The position numbers were made by a program, and so were the translations under genes. From Pseudonocardiales bacterium (GTDB taxonomy: Bacteria; Actinomycetota; Actinomycetes; Mycobacteriales; Jatrophihabitantaceae): DNA of 6,101 bases. The stretch spans positions 1-6,101 of the forward strand of contig JAODNL010000219.1 in assembly GCA_025465405.1 (NCBI GenBank). The letters run 5' to 3'. The notes beneath the pieces were generated by a model, which did no database searches, was not told the origin of the DNA, and saw only the letters and a list, made by a program, of their open reading frames with translations. Shown here piece by piece: positions 1-5,733 of this stretch; position 1 is the first letter of the stretch; each line of letters begins with the position of its first letter.

Positions 1-196
1 GAACCCGCTGTACTACTTCGCCGGCGACAAGGGCGCCGGACAGACCAGTGGCGAAGGCAGCAACGGGGTCGGTGCAACCTGGTACCTCGTCGCGCCCTCA
101 GGCCAGCAGGTCACCAGCCTGAGCGCAGCATCCGCACCGGCCCCGACTGCCCCGTCCTCCAGCAGCGGTTCGAACGCCGGCGGCGGCTGGTCGTGA
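1..196 (+). CDS. C-terminal end of a secreted/lipoprotein repeat protein (COG4315 / Lipoprotein_15 type), 5' truncated
   Basis: The frame is open from base 2 to a TGA at 194-196 and gives 64 residues; the start lies outside the window. The visible part begins NPLYYFAGDKGAGQT and continues to GVGATWYLVAPSG. This is the pattern of the short repeat of secreted proteins of unknown function (PF03640, COG4315): an LY-F-D core followed by a W-Y/P closing segment. A low-complexity tail rich in Ala, Pro, Ser and Gly follows, ending in GGGWS. Proteins of this family are usually exported lipoproteins or cell-surface proteins of Gram-positive bacteria with no known reaction. The signal peptide and lipobox, if present, are off the window. 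A strong hairpin 50 nt downstream (247-279) probably ends the transcript. The family call rests on motif recognition only. Confidence 0.75.
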   Translation, partial: NPLYYFAGDKGAGQTSGEGSNGVGATWYLVAPSGQQVTSLSAASAPAPTAPSSSSGSNAGGGWS

Positions 197-246
197 ACCT
201 CGTCCTGACCGCGCCGACCGGACGCGGGCCAGGAAGCACTACGCCG

Positions 247-279
247 GATCGGCCGCCCCGCGACACGGGGCGGCCGATC
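247..279 (+). terminator. Hairpin, probable terminator of the lipoprotein gene
   Basis: Two perfect 14-nt arms (247-260, GATCGGCCGCCCCG, and 266-279) enclose a 5-nt loop, CGACA. The stem is almost all G-C. No T-run follows; the next bases are GGCGGGGGG. It is therefore not a canonical intrinsic terminator, but T-less GC stems after a stop codon are common in high-GC actinobacteria. Confidence 0.6.
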
Positions 280-281
280 GG

Positions 282-398
282 CGGGGGGCATTCGCCGGTG
301 TAGCGGTTACCTCGCTCGGCGGTCCACTGGCGCTCGCGGCCCTCTATGCGCCGAGCATCGTCGTCGCCGACGCGAGCGCCTCCGCCGAAATTGGCGGA
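282..398 (+). pseudogene. Possible headless fragment of a membrane (permease-like) protein, open in frame with the methyltransferase
   Basis: The methyltransferase frame stays open upstream of 399. From about 288 it reads AFAGVAVTSLGGPLALAALY, then APSIVVADASASAEIGG. This is a hydrophobic helix-like stretch with GC-rich third positions, unlike the Arg-rich reading further upstream. From 195 to 398 this frame has no ATG, GTG or TTG codon, so the stretch cannot start on its own. It resembles the first membrane segment of amino-acid permease-like proteins, but that is from memory only. It could be a decayed gene start left by a deletion, or chance. Nothing else gene-like is visible between 197 and 398. 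Confidence 0.25.
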
Positions 399-399
399 G
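380..399 (+). promoter_or_regulatory. Short inverted repeat at the outermost methyltransferase start
   Basis: CTCCGCC (380-386) and GGCGGAG (393-399) form a perfect 7-bp stem around GAAATT. The right arm covers the first base of the GTG at 399 and the only purine-rich Shine-Dalgarno-like bases nearby. It could be an operator, a translation-blocking hairpin or a weak terminator. It also argues that translation may start further downstream. Confidence 0.35.
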
Positions 400-1124
400 T
401 GAACCTCGATGGCTTCTCTGCACCTGTCAAGCCCTCGTGGGTGCGCCGTTGGCCGTCTGGACCTGATGATGTGTGGGTGACCGACGAGGTTCTGGCTGAT
501 CAGGTTGGTTATTACCGTCGTCGTGCTGGCGAGTACGACGTGACGGCCTATGGCGACGTTGCGGTGGCGCGTGCGCGTATCGCGCGGCTGGTCGCGGAGA
601 TGCAGCCGACCGGGAAGGTGTTGGAGATCGCGTGCGGCACCGGCTTGTGGACGGCGGAGATTGCGGGGCGGGCTGACACGGTGACGGCGATCGACGCGGC
701 ACCGGAGGCAATCGAAATCGCTCGTGCGCGGGTGACGTCGGCGAAGGTCACGTTCGAGGTCGCCGACGTGTTTTCATGGACGACCTCGGCGAGGTTTGAT
801 GTGGTCTTCTTCTCGGCGTGGCTTTCCCATGTGCCGATGAGCCGGCTCGAGCAGTTCTGGCAGTTGCTGCGGCGTCTGCTGGTCGGGGGAGGGCGGGTGT
901 TGTTCATCGACGAGCATGTCGACGTGCGTGAGAAAGAGGCCTATGTCGCGGGCCGGGACGAGATCGTCGAACGCCGTCTGCGCGACGGCGAGACATTCGG
1001 CATTGTCAAGAACTTCGTCGACCCGCAGCGGCTGCAGAACCGGCTGCGCGAGCTGGGTTGGGATTGCGAGATTCGCCGGGACGGTGGCGACTGGATTTGC
1101 GGCGAGGCGCGTCCGGCGACGTAG
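399..1124 (+). CDS. Class I SAM-dependent methyltransferase
   Basis: This is a cytosolic methyl transfer enzyme with a Rossmann fold; its substrate cannot be told from the sequence. Numbered from the GTG at 399 (241 aa), SAM motif I is VLEIACGTG at residues 74-82. The acidic end of strand 2 is D99 in VTAIDAAPEAI. Motif II/III region is ADVFSW at 122-127, followed by the strand FDVVFFSAWLSHVP at 133-146 and a late GGGRVLFIDEH strand. The start is uncertain: GTG 399 lies in a hairpin with no spaced Shine-Dalgarno. GTG 471 or 477 (VTDEVLADQVGYYRRRAGEYD, about 215 aa) better fits how such enzymes usually begin, but these also lack a clear ribosome site. Codons end in T more often than in neighbouring genes, which may reflect transfer. 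It converges on the sigma gene 82 nt away. Confidence 0.9.
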   Translation: MNLDGFSAPVKPSWVRRWPSGPDDVWVTDEVLADQVGYYRRRAGEYDVTAYGDVAVARARIARLVAEMQPTGKVLEIACGTGLWTAEIAGRADTVTAIDAAPEAIEIARARVTSAKVTFEVADVFSWTTSARFDVVFFSAWLSHVPMSRLEQFWQLLRRLLVGGGRVLFIDEHVDVREKEAYVAGRDEIVERRLRDGETFGIVKNFVDPQRLQNRLRELGWDCEIRRDGGDWICGEARPAT

Positions 1125-1169
1125 CGTCCTCACTGTGCGCCTCGACCAGTTGCGCGGTGGTGGGACAGT

Positions 1170-1192
1170 TCCGAGGCTGCGTCGTACTCGGA
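1170..1192. terminator. Weak hairpin between convergent genes
   Basis: TCCGAG (1170-1175) and CTCGGA (1187-1192) can form a 6-bp stem with an 11-nt loop, in the 82-nt gap between the converging methyltransferase and sigma genes. The position suits a bidirectional terminator, but the stem is short and has no T-run. Confidence 0.2.
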
Positions 1193-1206
1193 CAGGCGGG
1201 CTGTCG

Positions 1207-1731
1207 TCACGCGACGCCTCCCAGGTCCTCAATCGCCTGGCGCAGCGCGCGCAGCGCGTAGTGGGAGCGGGACTTGATGGTGCCCGGTGGCACGCCCAGG
1301 GTCTCGGCGGCGTCGGCCACCGATGCGCCACGCACATGACACTCGAGCAACACTTGCCGATGTTCGGTCGTCAGCCTCCGCAGCGCGGACAGCACCAGTT
1401 GCCGATCCACGGTCTGCTGCGCCGTGTCCTCCACCGACTGATCGGGAACGTGGTCGGTCACCACCTCTGGTCGGCGACTCGCTGCGCGCCACTGGTCGAT
1501 GACGATGCGCCTGGCGACGGTGAACAACCATCCGCGCCCGGAGCCGCCGACCTGTTCGAGTACAGCTGGGTTGCGCCATGCGCGCAGCAGGGCTTCCTGC
1601 ACGACGTCCTGCGCCCTGCTACGGTCGCCGCCGGTCAGCCCGACGACGTAGCGCCGCAGGGCATCGGCATGCTCGTCGTGGAACTTGCGCAGCAGGTCGG
1701 CGTCGCGTCGGCCGACCCGGGTCGGGTTCAC
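1207..1731 (-). CDS. ECF-type RNA polymerase sigma factor (SigL-like)
   Basis: This 174-aa group IV sigma factor directs RNA polymerase to alternative promoters. Region 2 spans about residues 13-83: FHDEHADALRRYVVGL, then DVVQEALLRAW (42-52) and the region 2.4-like WLFTVARRIVIDQWR (68-82). A variable linker follows. Region 4 spans about 105-168, with the helix-turn-helix GVPPGTIKSRSHYALRAL at 146-163. The layout and the VVQE-LLRAW-P wording recall SigL of mycobacteria. There is no extra C-terminal domain. GTG 1731 is the only start that keeps region 2.1. It overlaps the stop of the upstream MFS gene (GTGA) and has no evident Shine-Dalgarno, which suggests translational coupling. SigL-type factors usually have a zinc-finger anti-sigma gene immediately downstream. 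Here the next gene is a convergent methyltransferase, so the control partner is absent or elsewhere. Confidence 0.92.
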   Translation of the reverse strand: MNPTRVGRRDADLLRKFHDEHADALRRYVVGLTGGDRSRAQDVVQEALLRAWRNPAVLEQVGGSGRGWLFTVARRIVIDQWRAASRRPEVVTDHVPDQSVEDTAQQTVDRQLVLSALRRLTTEHRQVLLECHVRGASVADAAETLGVPPGTIKSRSHYALRALRQAIEDLGGVA

Positions 1732-3167
1732 GTCGTCGGCTCGTCGGAAAGGTACAGATACTCGACCGGCACCTGATCGGGGTTCGGGGCCGGGATCGCC
1801 TCATTCGGCAAGCCAAAGCGGCGGGGTTCGGCCGGCCCTGCGACCGAGTGGTGAGATCGCACGCGCGACCGGTCGTGGGCAGGGTTGGCGTCACGGACTG
1901 CGACACAGGGGTCTCCTATCGGGGCAGGATCATGACAACGTGCGCGGTGTTCGTGGGCACGTCCCTCCAGCCAGATCAGGGCGCCCACAGCCGGAAGGAT
2001 CGTGGCGAAGATCGTCACACCGGTCCAGCCCCAGACGTCGAACAAGGCTCCGGTGACGGCCGACGTGACGGCGCCGCCGACGAAGATGCTGGTCATGTAG
2101 ATCGAGTTGAGACGGGCGCGGGCATCGCCGCGCAGGGCGTAGATGTCGCGCAGGCTCAGCACTTGGTGGCTCTGAACGGCGAAGTCGAGGAGGACGCCGG
2201 CCAGGGCGAGCAGGAAGAGGCTGGACGCTCCGAACCCCGCGAGCGCCATTGCGGCGATCGCGAGGACGAGGGCGACAATGCGTGCCCCCGCGCTGTGGCC
2301 GGCGTCGCCCAGGCGTCCGGCGATGGGAGCTGTGGCGGCTCCGGCGGCGCCGATCAGGGCGAAGACCGCGACGCCGTTCTGCGTCAGGTGGTGGTGGTCG
2401 ATCAGTTCGTAGGCGACGGCCGTCCAGTACGCGGTGAAGGAGCCGAACATGCAGGCTTGCGTGAGGGCACGTCGAACCAGCACCGGTTCGGTACGGGCCA
2501 GGCCGATGGTCGAGGCGAGCAGGCCTGCGTAGCTGGCGGTGTGGTCGGGCTGCCGTGCGGGCAGCACCTTGATGAGCGCGACGGACGTCAGCACCATGAC
2601 CACGGCCGAGACTTCGTAGATGCTGCGCCACCCCCACGCCGCGGCGGCGAAGCTGGCGATGGAGCGGGCGAGCATGATGCCGAGCAGCAGTCCGCTCGTC
2701 ACCTGCCCGACGTACTTTCCGCGTGCCTCGGGCGGGGCCAAGTGCGCCATGAGCGGTACCAGGATTTGTGCGACCACCGAGGTGACGCCGATCAGGACCG
2801 AGACGACCAGGAAGGCCCAGAGGTCGGGTGCGAAGGCGGCAACTGCCAGTGCGACGGCGGTCAGCAGCAGGGTGCGCGAGGCGAGCCGCCGATTCTCCAG
2901 CAGATCGCCGAGTGGCAGCAGGAGCGCCAGGCCGAGGGCGTAGCCGATCTGGGTTGCGGTGACGACGATCGTGGCTGTTCCCCGGCCGACACCGAACGAG
3001 TGGCCGATCAGGCTGAGCAAGGGCTGGGCGTAATAGAGGTTGGCCACGCTCGCGCCGCAGGCGAAGGCGAGCAAGATCGTGATGACGCGCAGGCTGCGTT
3101 CGTCGGGCGGGGTGTCCGGTTCGGTGGCGGGGACTGTTGCGGTGCGCGGGATGCGGGTGTCCGTCAT
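1728..3167 (-). CDS. MFS transporter (NepI/YgaY-like, proton-coupled efflux type) with a long hydrophilic C-terminal tail
   Basis: This is an inner-membrane exporter with about 12 hydrophobic segments between residues 26 and 400. TM1 carries ANLYYAQPLL (42-51), typical of the NepI-like branch of COG2814. The TM2-3 loop holds motif A as LGDLLENRRL (86-95). The substrate is unknown; efflux of a drug or purine-like compound would fit the family. The ATG at 3167 follows GAAGGG (3177-3172) with 4 nt spacing. The protein is 479 aa against about 400 for the family. Residues 401-479 form a polar tail rich in Arg, His and Pro, ending VEYLYLSDEPTT, and may not belong to the original protein. Its stop overlaps the sigma start. 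The promoter carries the same operator as the adjacent tetR gene, so TetR repression is likely. Confidence 0.9.
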   Translation of the reverse strand: MTDTRIPRTATVPATEPDTPPDERSLRVITILLAFACGASVANLYYAQPLLSLIGHSFGVGRGTATIVVTATQIGYALGLALLLPLGDLLENRRLASRTLLLTAVALAVAAFAPDLWAFLVVSVLIGVTSVVAQILVPLMAHLAPPEARGKYVGQVTSGLLLGIMLARSIASFAAAAWGWRSIYEVSAVVMVLTSVALIKVLPARQPDHTASYAGLLASTIGLARTEPVLVRRALTQACMFGSFTAYWTAVAYELIDHHHLTQNGVAVFALIGAAGAATAPIAGRLGDAGHSAGARIVALVLAIAAMALAGFGASSLFLLALAGVLLDFAVQSHQVLSLRDIYALRGDARARLNSIYMTSIFVGGAVTSAVTGALFDVWGWTGVTIFATILPAVGALIWLEGRAHEHRARCHDPAPIGDPCVAVRDANPAHDRSRVRSHHSVAGPAEPRRFGLPNEAIPAPNPDQVPVEYLYLSDEPTT

Positions 3168-3183
3168 GAGACCCTTCTCTCGT

Positions 3184-3212
3184 CAATTACTGAACGCTTC
3201 GTTCAGTATCAA
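3184..3212 (-). promoter_or_regulatory. Putative promoter of the tetR-adjacent MFS gene
   Basis: On the minus strand, TTGATA (3212-3207) and TAATTG (3189-3184) are separated by exactly 17 nt, and the operator lies in the spacer. The -10 match is modest. The predicted RNA start, near 3177, leaves only about 10 nt before the ATG, just enough to include the GAAGGG ribosome site. Confidence 0.45.
3188..3208. promoter_or_regulatory. TetR-family operator, MFS copy
   Basis: This is a perfect palindrome of two 9-bp arms, TACTGAACG and CGTTCAGTA, around CTT. The core TACTGAAC-N5-GTTCAGTA recurs exactly in front of the tetR gene. It lies between the tetR stop and the MFS start. Confidence 0.8.
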
Positions 3213-3228
3213 CTGAGGGGTCTCGGCG

Positions 3229-3831
3229 TTATTCCGCGGGCGCGACGATTCCGTGCAGCACCTGCTCGATCGAGTGCGCGGCGAACTGCTCGTCCAGTGG
3301 TTCATGACTGAACAGCAGCCGGTAGTAGACCGGGGCGAAGACCAGGTCCACAGTGGCGGCCAGATCGAGGTCGGCGCGCAGTTCACCGTTCTCGATGCCT
3401 CTGCGGATGATCTCGACGACGACAGCTCGGCGGGGCCTGAACCACTGCTCGCGCAACGCCAGGGCGATCTCCGGTTGAGACTGCGCGTCGGCGGCGAGGG
3501 AGCGCATGAGCTGCCCGGCCGGGGTGCCGACGAACAGACGGACGGCGCTCGTCGCAAGCTCGCGTAAGGCCTCAGCGGCGGAAGCGCCCTCGGGTAGCGA
3601 CCACGAGTCGGCCGCGCTGACCATGAAACCCTCGAGAGCGACAGCACCGCGAGAGGGCCACCATTTGTATATCGTCGCCTTGCCCACTCCGGCCCGTGCG
3701 GCGATCGCCTCCATCGTGGCCGCCGACAGGCCGCCTTCCAGCATGAGTTCCCCCGCGGCGGTGAGGATCGCTGCGCGCCGCGACTCGCTGCGCGGTCGCC
3801 CCGGTCGCGCCGGCGTTCCGGTGCCGGCCAT
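3229..3831 (-). CDS. TetR-family transcriptional repressor
   Basis: This is a cytosolic one-component repressor of 200 aa that should release DNA on binding a small ligand. The N-terminal domain reads RPGRPRSESRRAAILTAAGELM. The helix-turn-helix spans about residues 37-58, from the helix with MEAIAARAGVGKATIYKWW. The C-terminal half, including LAATVDLVFAPVYYRLLFS, resembles the TetR_C_11-type ligand domain. I chose the ATG at 3831 because GGAGG (3842-3838) precedes it by 6 nt. An in-frame TTG at 3870 and GTG at 3858 extend it by up to 13 residues, but both lie within a few bases of the predicted RNA start or inside the -10. The gene precedes an MFS gene on the same strand, and identical operators stand before both. 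Self-repression and pump repression are therefore likely. Confidence 0.93.
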   Translation of the reverse strand: MAGTGTPARPGRPRSESRRAAILTAAGELMLEGGLSAATMEAIAARAGVGKATIYKWWPSRGAVALEGFMVSAADSWSLPEGASAAEALRELATSAVRLFVGTPAGQLMRSLAADAQSQPEIALALREQWFRPRRAVVVEIIRRGIENGELRADLDLAATVDLVFAPVYYRLLFSHEPLDEQFAAHSIEQVLHGIVAPAE

Positions 3832-3869
3832 GTGCCGCCTCCGCCCCGCTGTGCTCACGCCACTCCCCA

Positions 3870-3898
3870 ATAATACTGAACTCGATGTTCAGTATAAG
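3870..3898 (-). promoter_or_regulatory. Putative tetR promoter
   Basis: On the minus strand, CTTATA (3898-3893) and TATTAT (3875-3870) are 17 nt apart, the same geometry as at the MFS promoter, with the operator in the spacer. The -10 is good and the -35 is weak. A start near 3863 leaves a leader of about 30 nt before ATG 3831. Confidence 0.5.
3873..3895. promoter_or_regulatory. TetR-family operator, tetR copy
   Basis: Two perfect 9-bp arms, ATACTGAAC and GTTCAGTAT, surround TCGAT. The half-sites match those at 3188-3208 while the 5-bp centre differs, as expected for a dimer that reads only the arms. Confidence 0.8.
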
Positions 3899-3933
3899 GC
3901 GAATACCGGGCTGCGTCGCCTACGCGCCGGTGC

Positions 3934-5199
3934 CTACTCGACGTTGCCCAGGCCGGCACCGATCTGCAGTTCATCTTCGCGCTCGAACCGATCGAGCTCG
4001 TCGAGTTCGGGTTGCTCGACTTCGCCCCGGTCGGCCGCATCGAGGGCCCGGTGCACGGTGCTGAGCACGAGACCGGCGACCACGACCGTGCCGGTGCCGA
4101 TCAGGAACGGGACGTGCGGGTTGTAGTGCTCGACCAGCTTCGCGGCAGCGTAGGGGGCCAGCCCGCCGCCGATGAACCGGACGAAGCCGTAGGTGGCTGA
4201 GGCGACGGGACGTTCGACCGGGGCGATGCTCATGACCGCGGTGGTGACCAGGGTGTTGCTCACTCCGAGGAACGCGCCGGCGACGATCACGGCGACGATG
4301 ACCACGGCCGGCCGGTCCGGCCAGATGCCGATGACGGCCAGGTCGGCTGCCAGCAGCGCGAAGTTGCCGTAGAGGGTGCGGGGGGTGCCGAAGCGCGCCT
4401 TGAGCTGAGGAGCGCCGAAGACGGCGAAGATCGCGACGAGGACGCCCCAGCCGCAGAACACGGCGCCCAGCCGCAGTGGTGACAGGTGCATGAGGAACGG
4501 GGAGTAGCCGAGCAGGGTGAAGAAACCCCAGTTGTATAGCAGGCCGACGACGCTGGTGGTGGCGAGGCTGCGGTGCCGGAGCGCTTTGATGGGTTCGGTG
4601 ATGCTCTCCCGCCGCGCCGGCGGCGGGGTCTTGGGTAGCAGTACCGAGGTCGCGATCAGGGAGATGGCCATGAGGGCGGCGACGCCGAAGAACGGGCCGC
4701 GCCAGCTGATGTTGCCGAGCAGGCCGCCGAGCAACGGCCCGATGGCGATGCCGACGCCGAGCGCCGTCTCGTACAGCACGATCGCGCCGGCGAAGCCGCC
4801 GCTGGCCGAAGCGACGATCACCGCCAGGGAGGTGGCGATGAACAGCGCGTTGCCCAACCCCCAGCCGGCCCGGAAGTCGATGATGCCGGTGATGCTTCCC
4901 GCCGTGCCGGCCAGCGCGGCGAAGACGACGATGAGCGCCAGCCCGGTGATCAGTGTTCGCTTGGCGCCGATCCGGCTCGACACCCAGCCGGTGACCAGCA
5001 TCATGACGGCCGTGACGACCAGGTAGCTGGTGAACAGCAGTTCGACCTGGCTCGGGCTCGCGTGCAGCCTGCCGGCCAGTGAGGGGAGGATCGGGTCGAC
5101 CAGGCCGATGCCCATGAAGGAGATGACGCACGCGAACGCGACCGCCCACACCGCCTTCGGCTGCTTGAACGGGCTTCCGGTCGGTGCGTGTTCGGTCAC
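3934..5199 (-). CDS. MFS drug-efflux transporter (YfmO-like)
   Basis: This 421-aa inner-membrane protein has about 12 hydrophobic segments and is probably a proton-driven drug exporter. TM1 contains GIGLVDPILPSL (30-41), characteristic of the YfmO-like branch. Motif A is GWVSSRIGAKRT (71-82). TM5 carries the antiporter motif C as GVGIAIGPLLGG (148-159), which marks exporters. A charged tail rich in Asp and Glu (about 383-421) ends the protein. Length is normal for the family. The GTG start at 5199 follows AGGAG (5212-5208) with 8 nt spacing. It lies 36 nt after the universal stress gene and looks like the last gene of a MarR-Usp-MFS operon. The substrate is not readable from the sequence. Only about 100 nt separate it from the tetR start, and I see no convincing terminator there. 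Confidence 0.92.
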   Translation of the reverse strand: MTEHAPTGSPFKQPKAVWAVAFACVISFMGIGLVDPILPSLAGRLHASPSQVELLFTSYLVVTAVMMLVTGWVSSRIGAKRTLITGLALIVVFAALAGTAGSITGIIDFRAGWGLGNALFIATSLAVIVASASGGFAGAIVLYETALGVGIAIGPLLGGLLGNISWRGPFFGVAALMAISLIATSVLLPKTPPPARRESITEPIKALRHRSLATTSVVGLLYNWGFFTLLGYSPFLMHLSPLRLGAVFCGWGVLVAIFAVFGAPQLKARFGTPRTLYGNFALLAADLAVIGIWPDRPAVVIVAVIVAGAFLGVSNTLVTTAVMSIAPVERPVASATYGFVRFIGGGLAPYAAAKLVEHYNPHVPFLIGTGTVVVAGLVLSTVHRALDAADRGEVEQPELDELDRFEREDELQIGAGLGNVE

Positions 5200-5235
5200 G
5201 AGTCTTTCTCCTCTGATTCGCGAGTGGTGGCGGTC

Positions 5236-5718
5236 TTAGGGCACGACCACCACGATGGGTGCGTCATTGCGGCAAGTGAGCCGGTGGCTTAGCGAGCCGG
5301 CGAAACGGTGCAGCATCTTCGCCGACCGGCCGACCACCACGAACTCGGCGTGCAGTGCGCGCGCGACCTCGGTGACGGCGTGGGTGATCTCACCGTGTTC
5401 GGTGACGAAGCTGACGGGCACGCCCACCTCGCCGGCGCGCCGCTCCGCCTCGTCCTTCAATTCAGCGGCAATCTCTCGTCGCGCAGTCTCGACGACGGCG
5501 TAGTCGAACGGCACACCGAAGGCCGCTGAGGGCTCGGTCAACGGCAGGACATGGACGGCCACGAGCTTGCCGTTGCCGCGCGCCGCTACGCCGGCCGCCC
5601 ACGCGAACGCGTCCCAACTGGTCGGCGAACCGTCCACAGCGACCACGATCACCCGCGCCGCCGAATCGGTTCCGCTCGCGGCATCGCGCGACCGCCCTAG
5701 CGCAGGGTCTTGTGTCAT
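5236..5718 (-). CDS. Universal stress protein (UspA family), single domain
   Basis: This is a cytosolic single-domain Usp of 160 aa. Usp proteins bind nucleotide or signal under stress or slow growth; their direct role is often unclear. It has an N-terminal polar leader of about 20 residues. Strand 1 then gives RVIVVAVDGS (22-31), with the conserved Asp and Gly-Ser. The C-terminal end reads VVVGRSAKM, then GSLSHRLT, closing with the strand APIVVVVP. The usual ATP loop G-x2-G-x9-G-S/T is altered: G130 is followed by RSA and only ten residues separate it from G141-S142. The second Gly is absent and the loop is shorter. The ATG at 5718 is chosen because GAGG (5730-5727) lies 8 nt before it; GTG 5727 is part of that site. 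It follows the MarR stop by 15 nt. Confidence 0.9.
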   Translation of the reverse strand: MTQDPALGRSRDAASGTDSAARVIVVAVDGSPTSWDAFAWAAGVAARGNGKLVAVHVLPLTEPSAAFGVPFDYAVVETARREIAAELKDEAERRAGEVGVPVSFVTEHGEITHAVTEVARALHAEFVVVGRSAKMLHRFAGSLSHRLTCRNDAPIVVVVP

Positions 5719-5733
5719 CGCGATCACCTCACG

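Larger units (their letters stand above)
3168..3224 (-). promoter_or_regulatory. Nested inverted repeat able to hide the MFS ribosome-binding site
   Basis: GAGACCCTTC (3168-3177) and GAGGGGTCTC (3215-3224) are complementary at 9 of 10 positions. They enclose the operator palindrome at 3188-3208, which can itself fold. In minus-strand RNA the inner arm reads GAAGGGUCUC, immediately before the MFS ATG, and contains its Shine-Dalgarno. RNA begun upstream, for example read-through from tetR, would carry both arms and should mask the site. RNA begun at the local promoter would lack the outer arm. The pairing is seen in the sequence; the function is inferred. Confidence 0.5.

Noticed and set aside
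194..408. Repeat of GTGAACCTCG at 194-203 and 399-408
   Set aside because: It is a single 10-mer match without flanking similarity, too short to indicate a duplication or attachment site.
916..1776. 286-codon + strand frame crossing the methyltransferase end and the sigma gene
   Set aside because: It is Arg-rich, antisense to the sigma gene, and has no recognisable motif.
1735..1800. GAACC-type ECF promoter upstream of the sigma gene
   Set aside because: GAACC followed after 16 nt by CGAG is only a loose match. Similar matches are frequent in high-GC DNA, so autoregulation is not supported.
1619..1906. Minus-strand 95-codon reading frame with a good ribosome site
   Set aside because: After about 35 codons it is Arg/Pro-rich and overlaps the sigma gene in another frame. 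I keep the ribosome site as part of the tail finding but do not call a gene.
1578..3311. 577-codon + strand frame over the MFS gene
   Set aside because: Its composition is low-complexity (Gly, Asp, Gln, Arg) and it mirrors the antisense of a clear membrane protein. It is a GC-driven shadow.
3897..3921. AGGCGA / TCGCCT inverted repeat after the YfmO-like gene
   Set aside because: A 6-bp stem with a 13-nt loop is expected by chance at this base composition.
3971..5149. 392-codon minus-strand frame inside the YfmO-like gene
   Set aside because: It is Arg/His-rich with no domain pattern. The overlapping frame has all MFS motifs.
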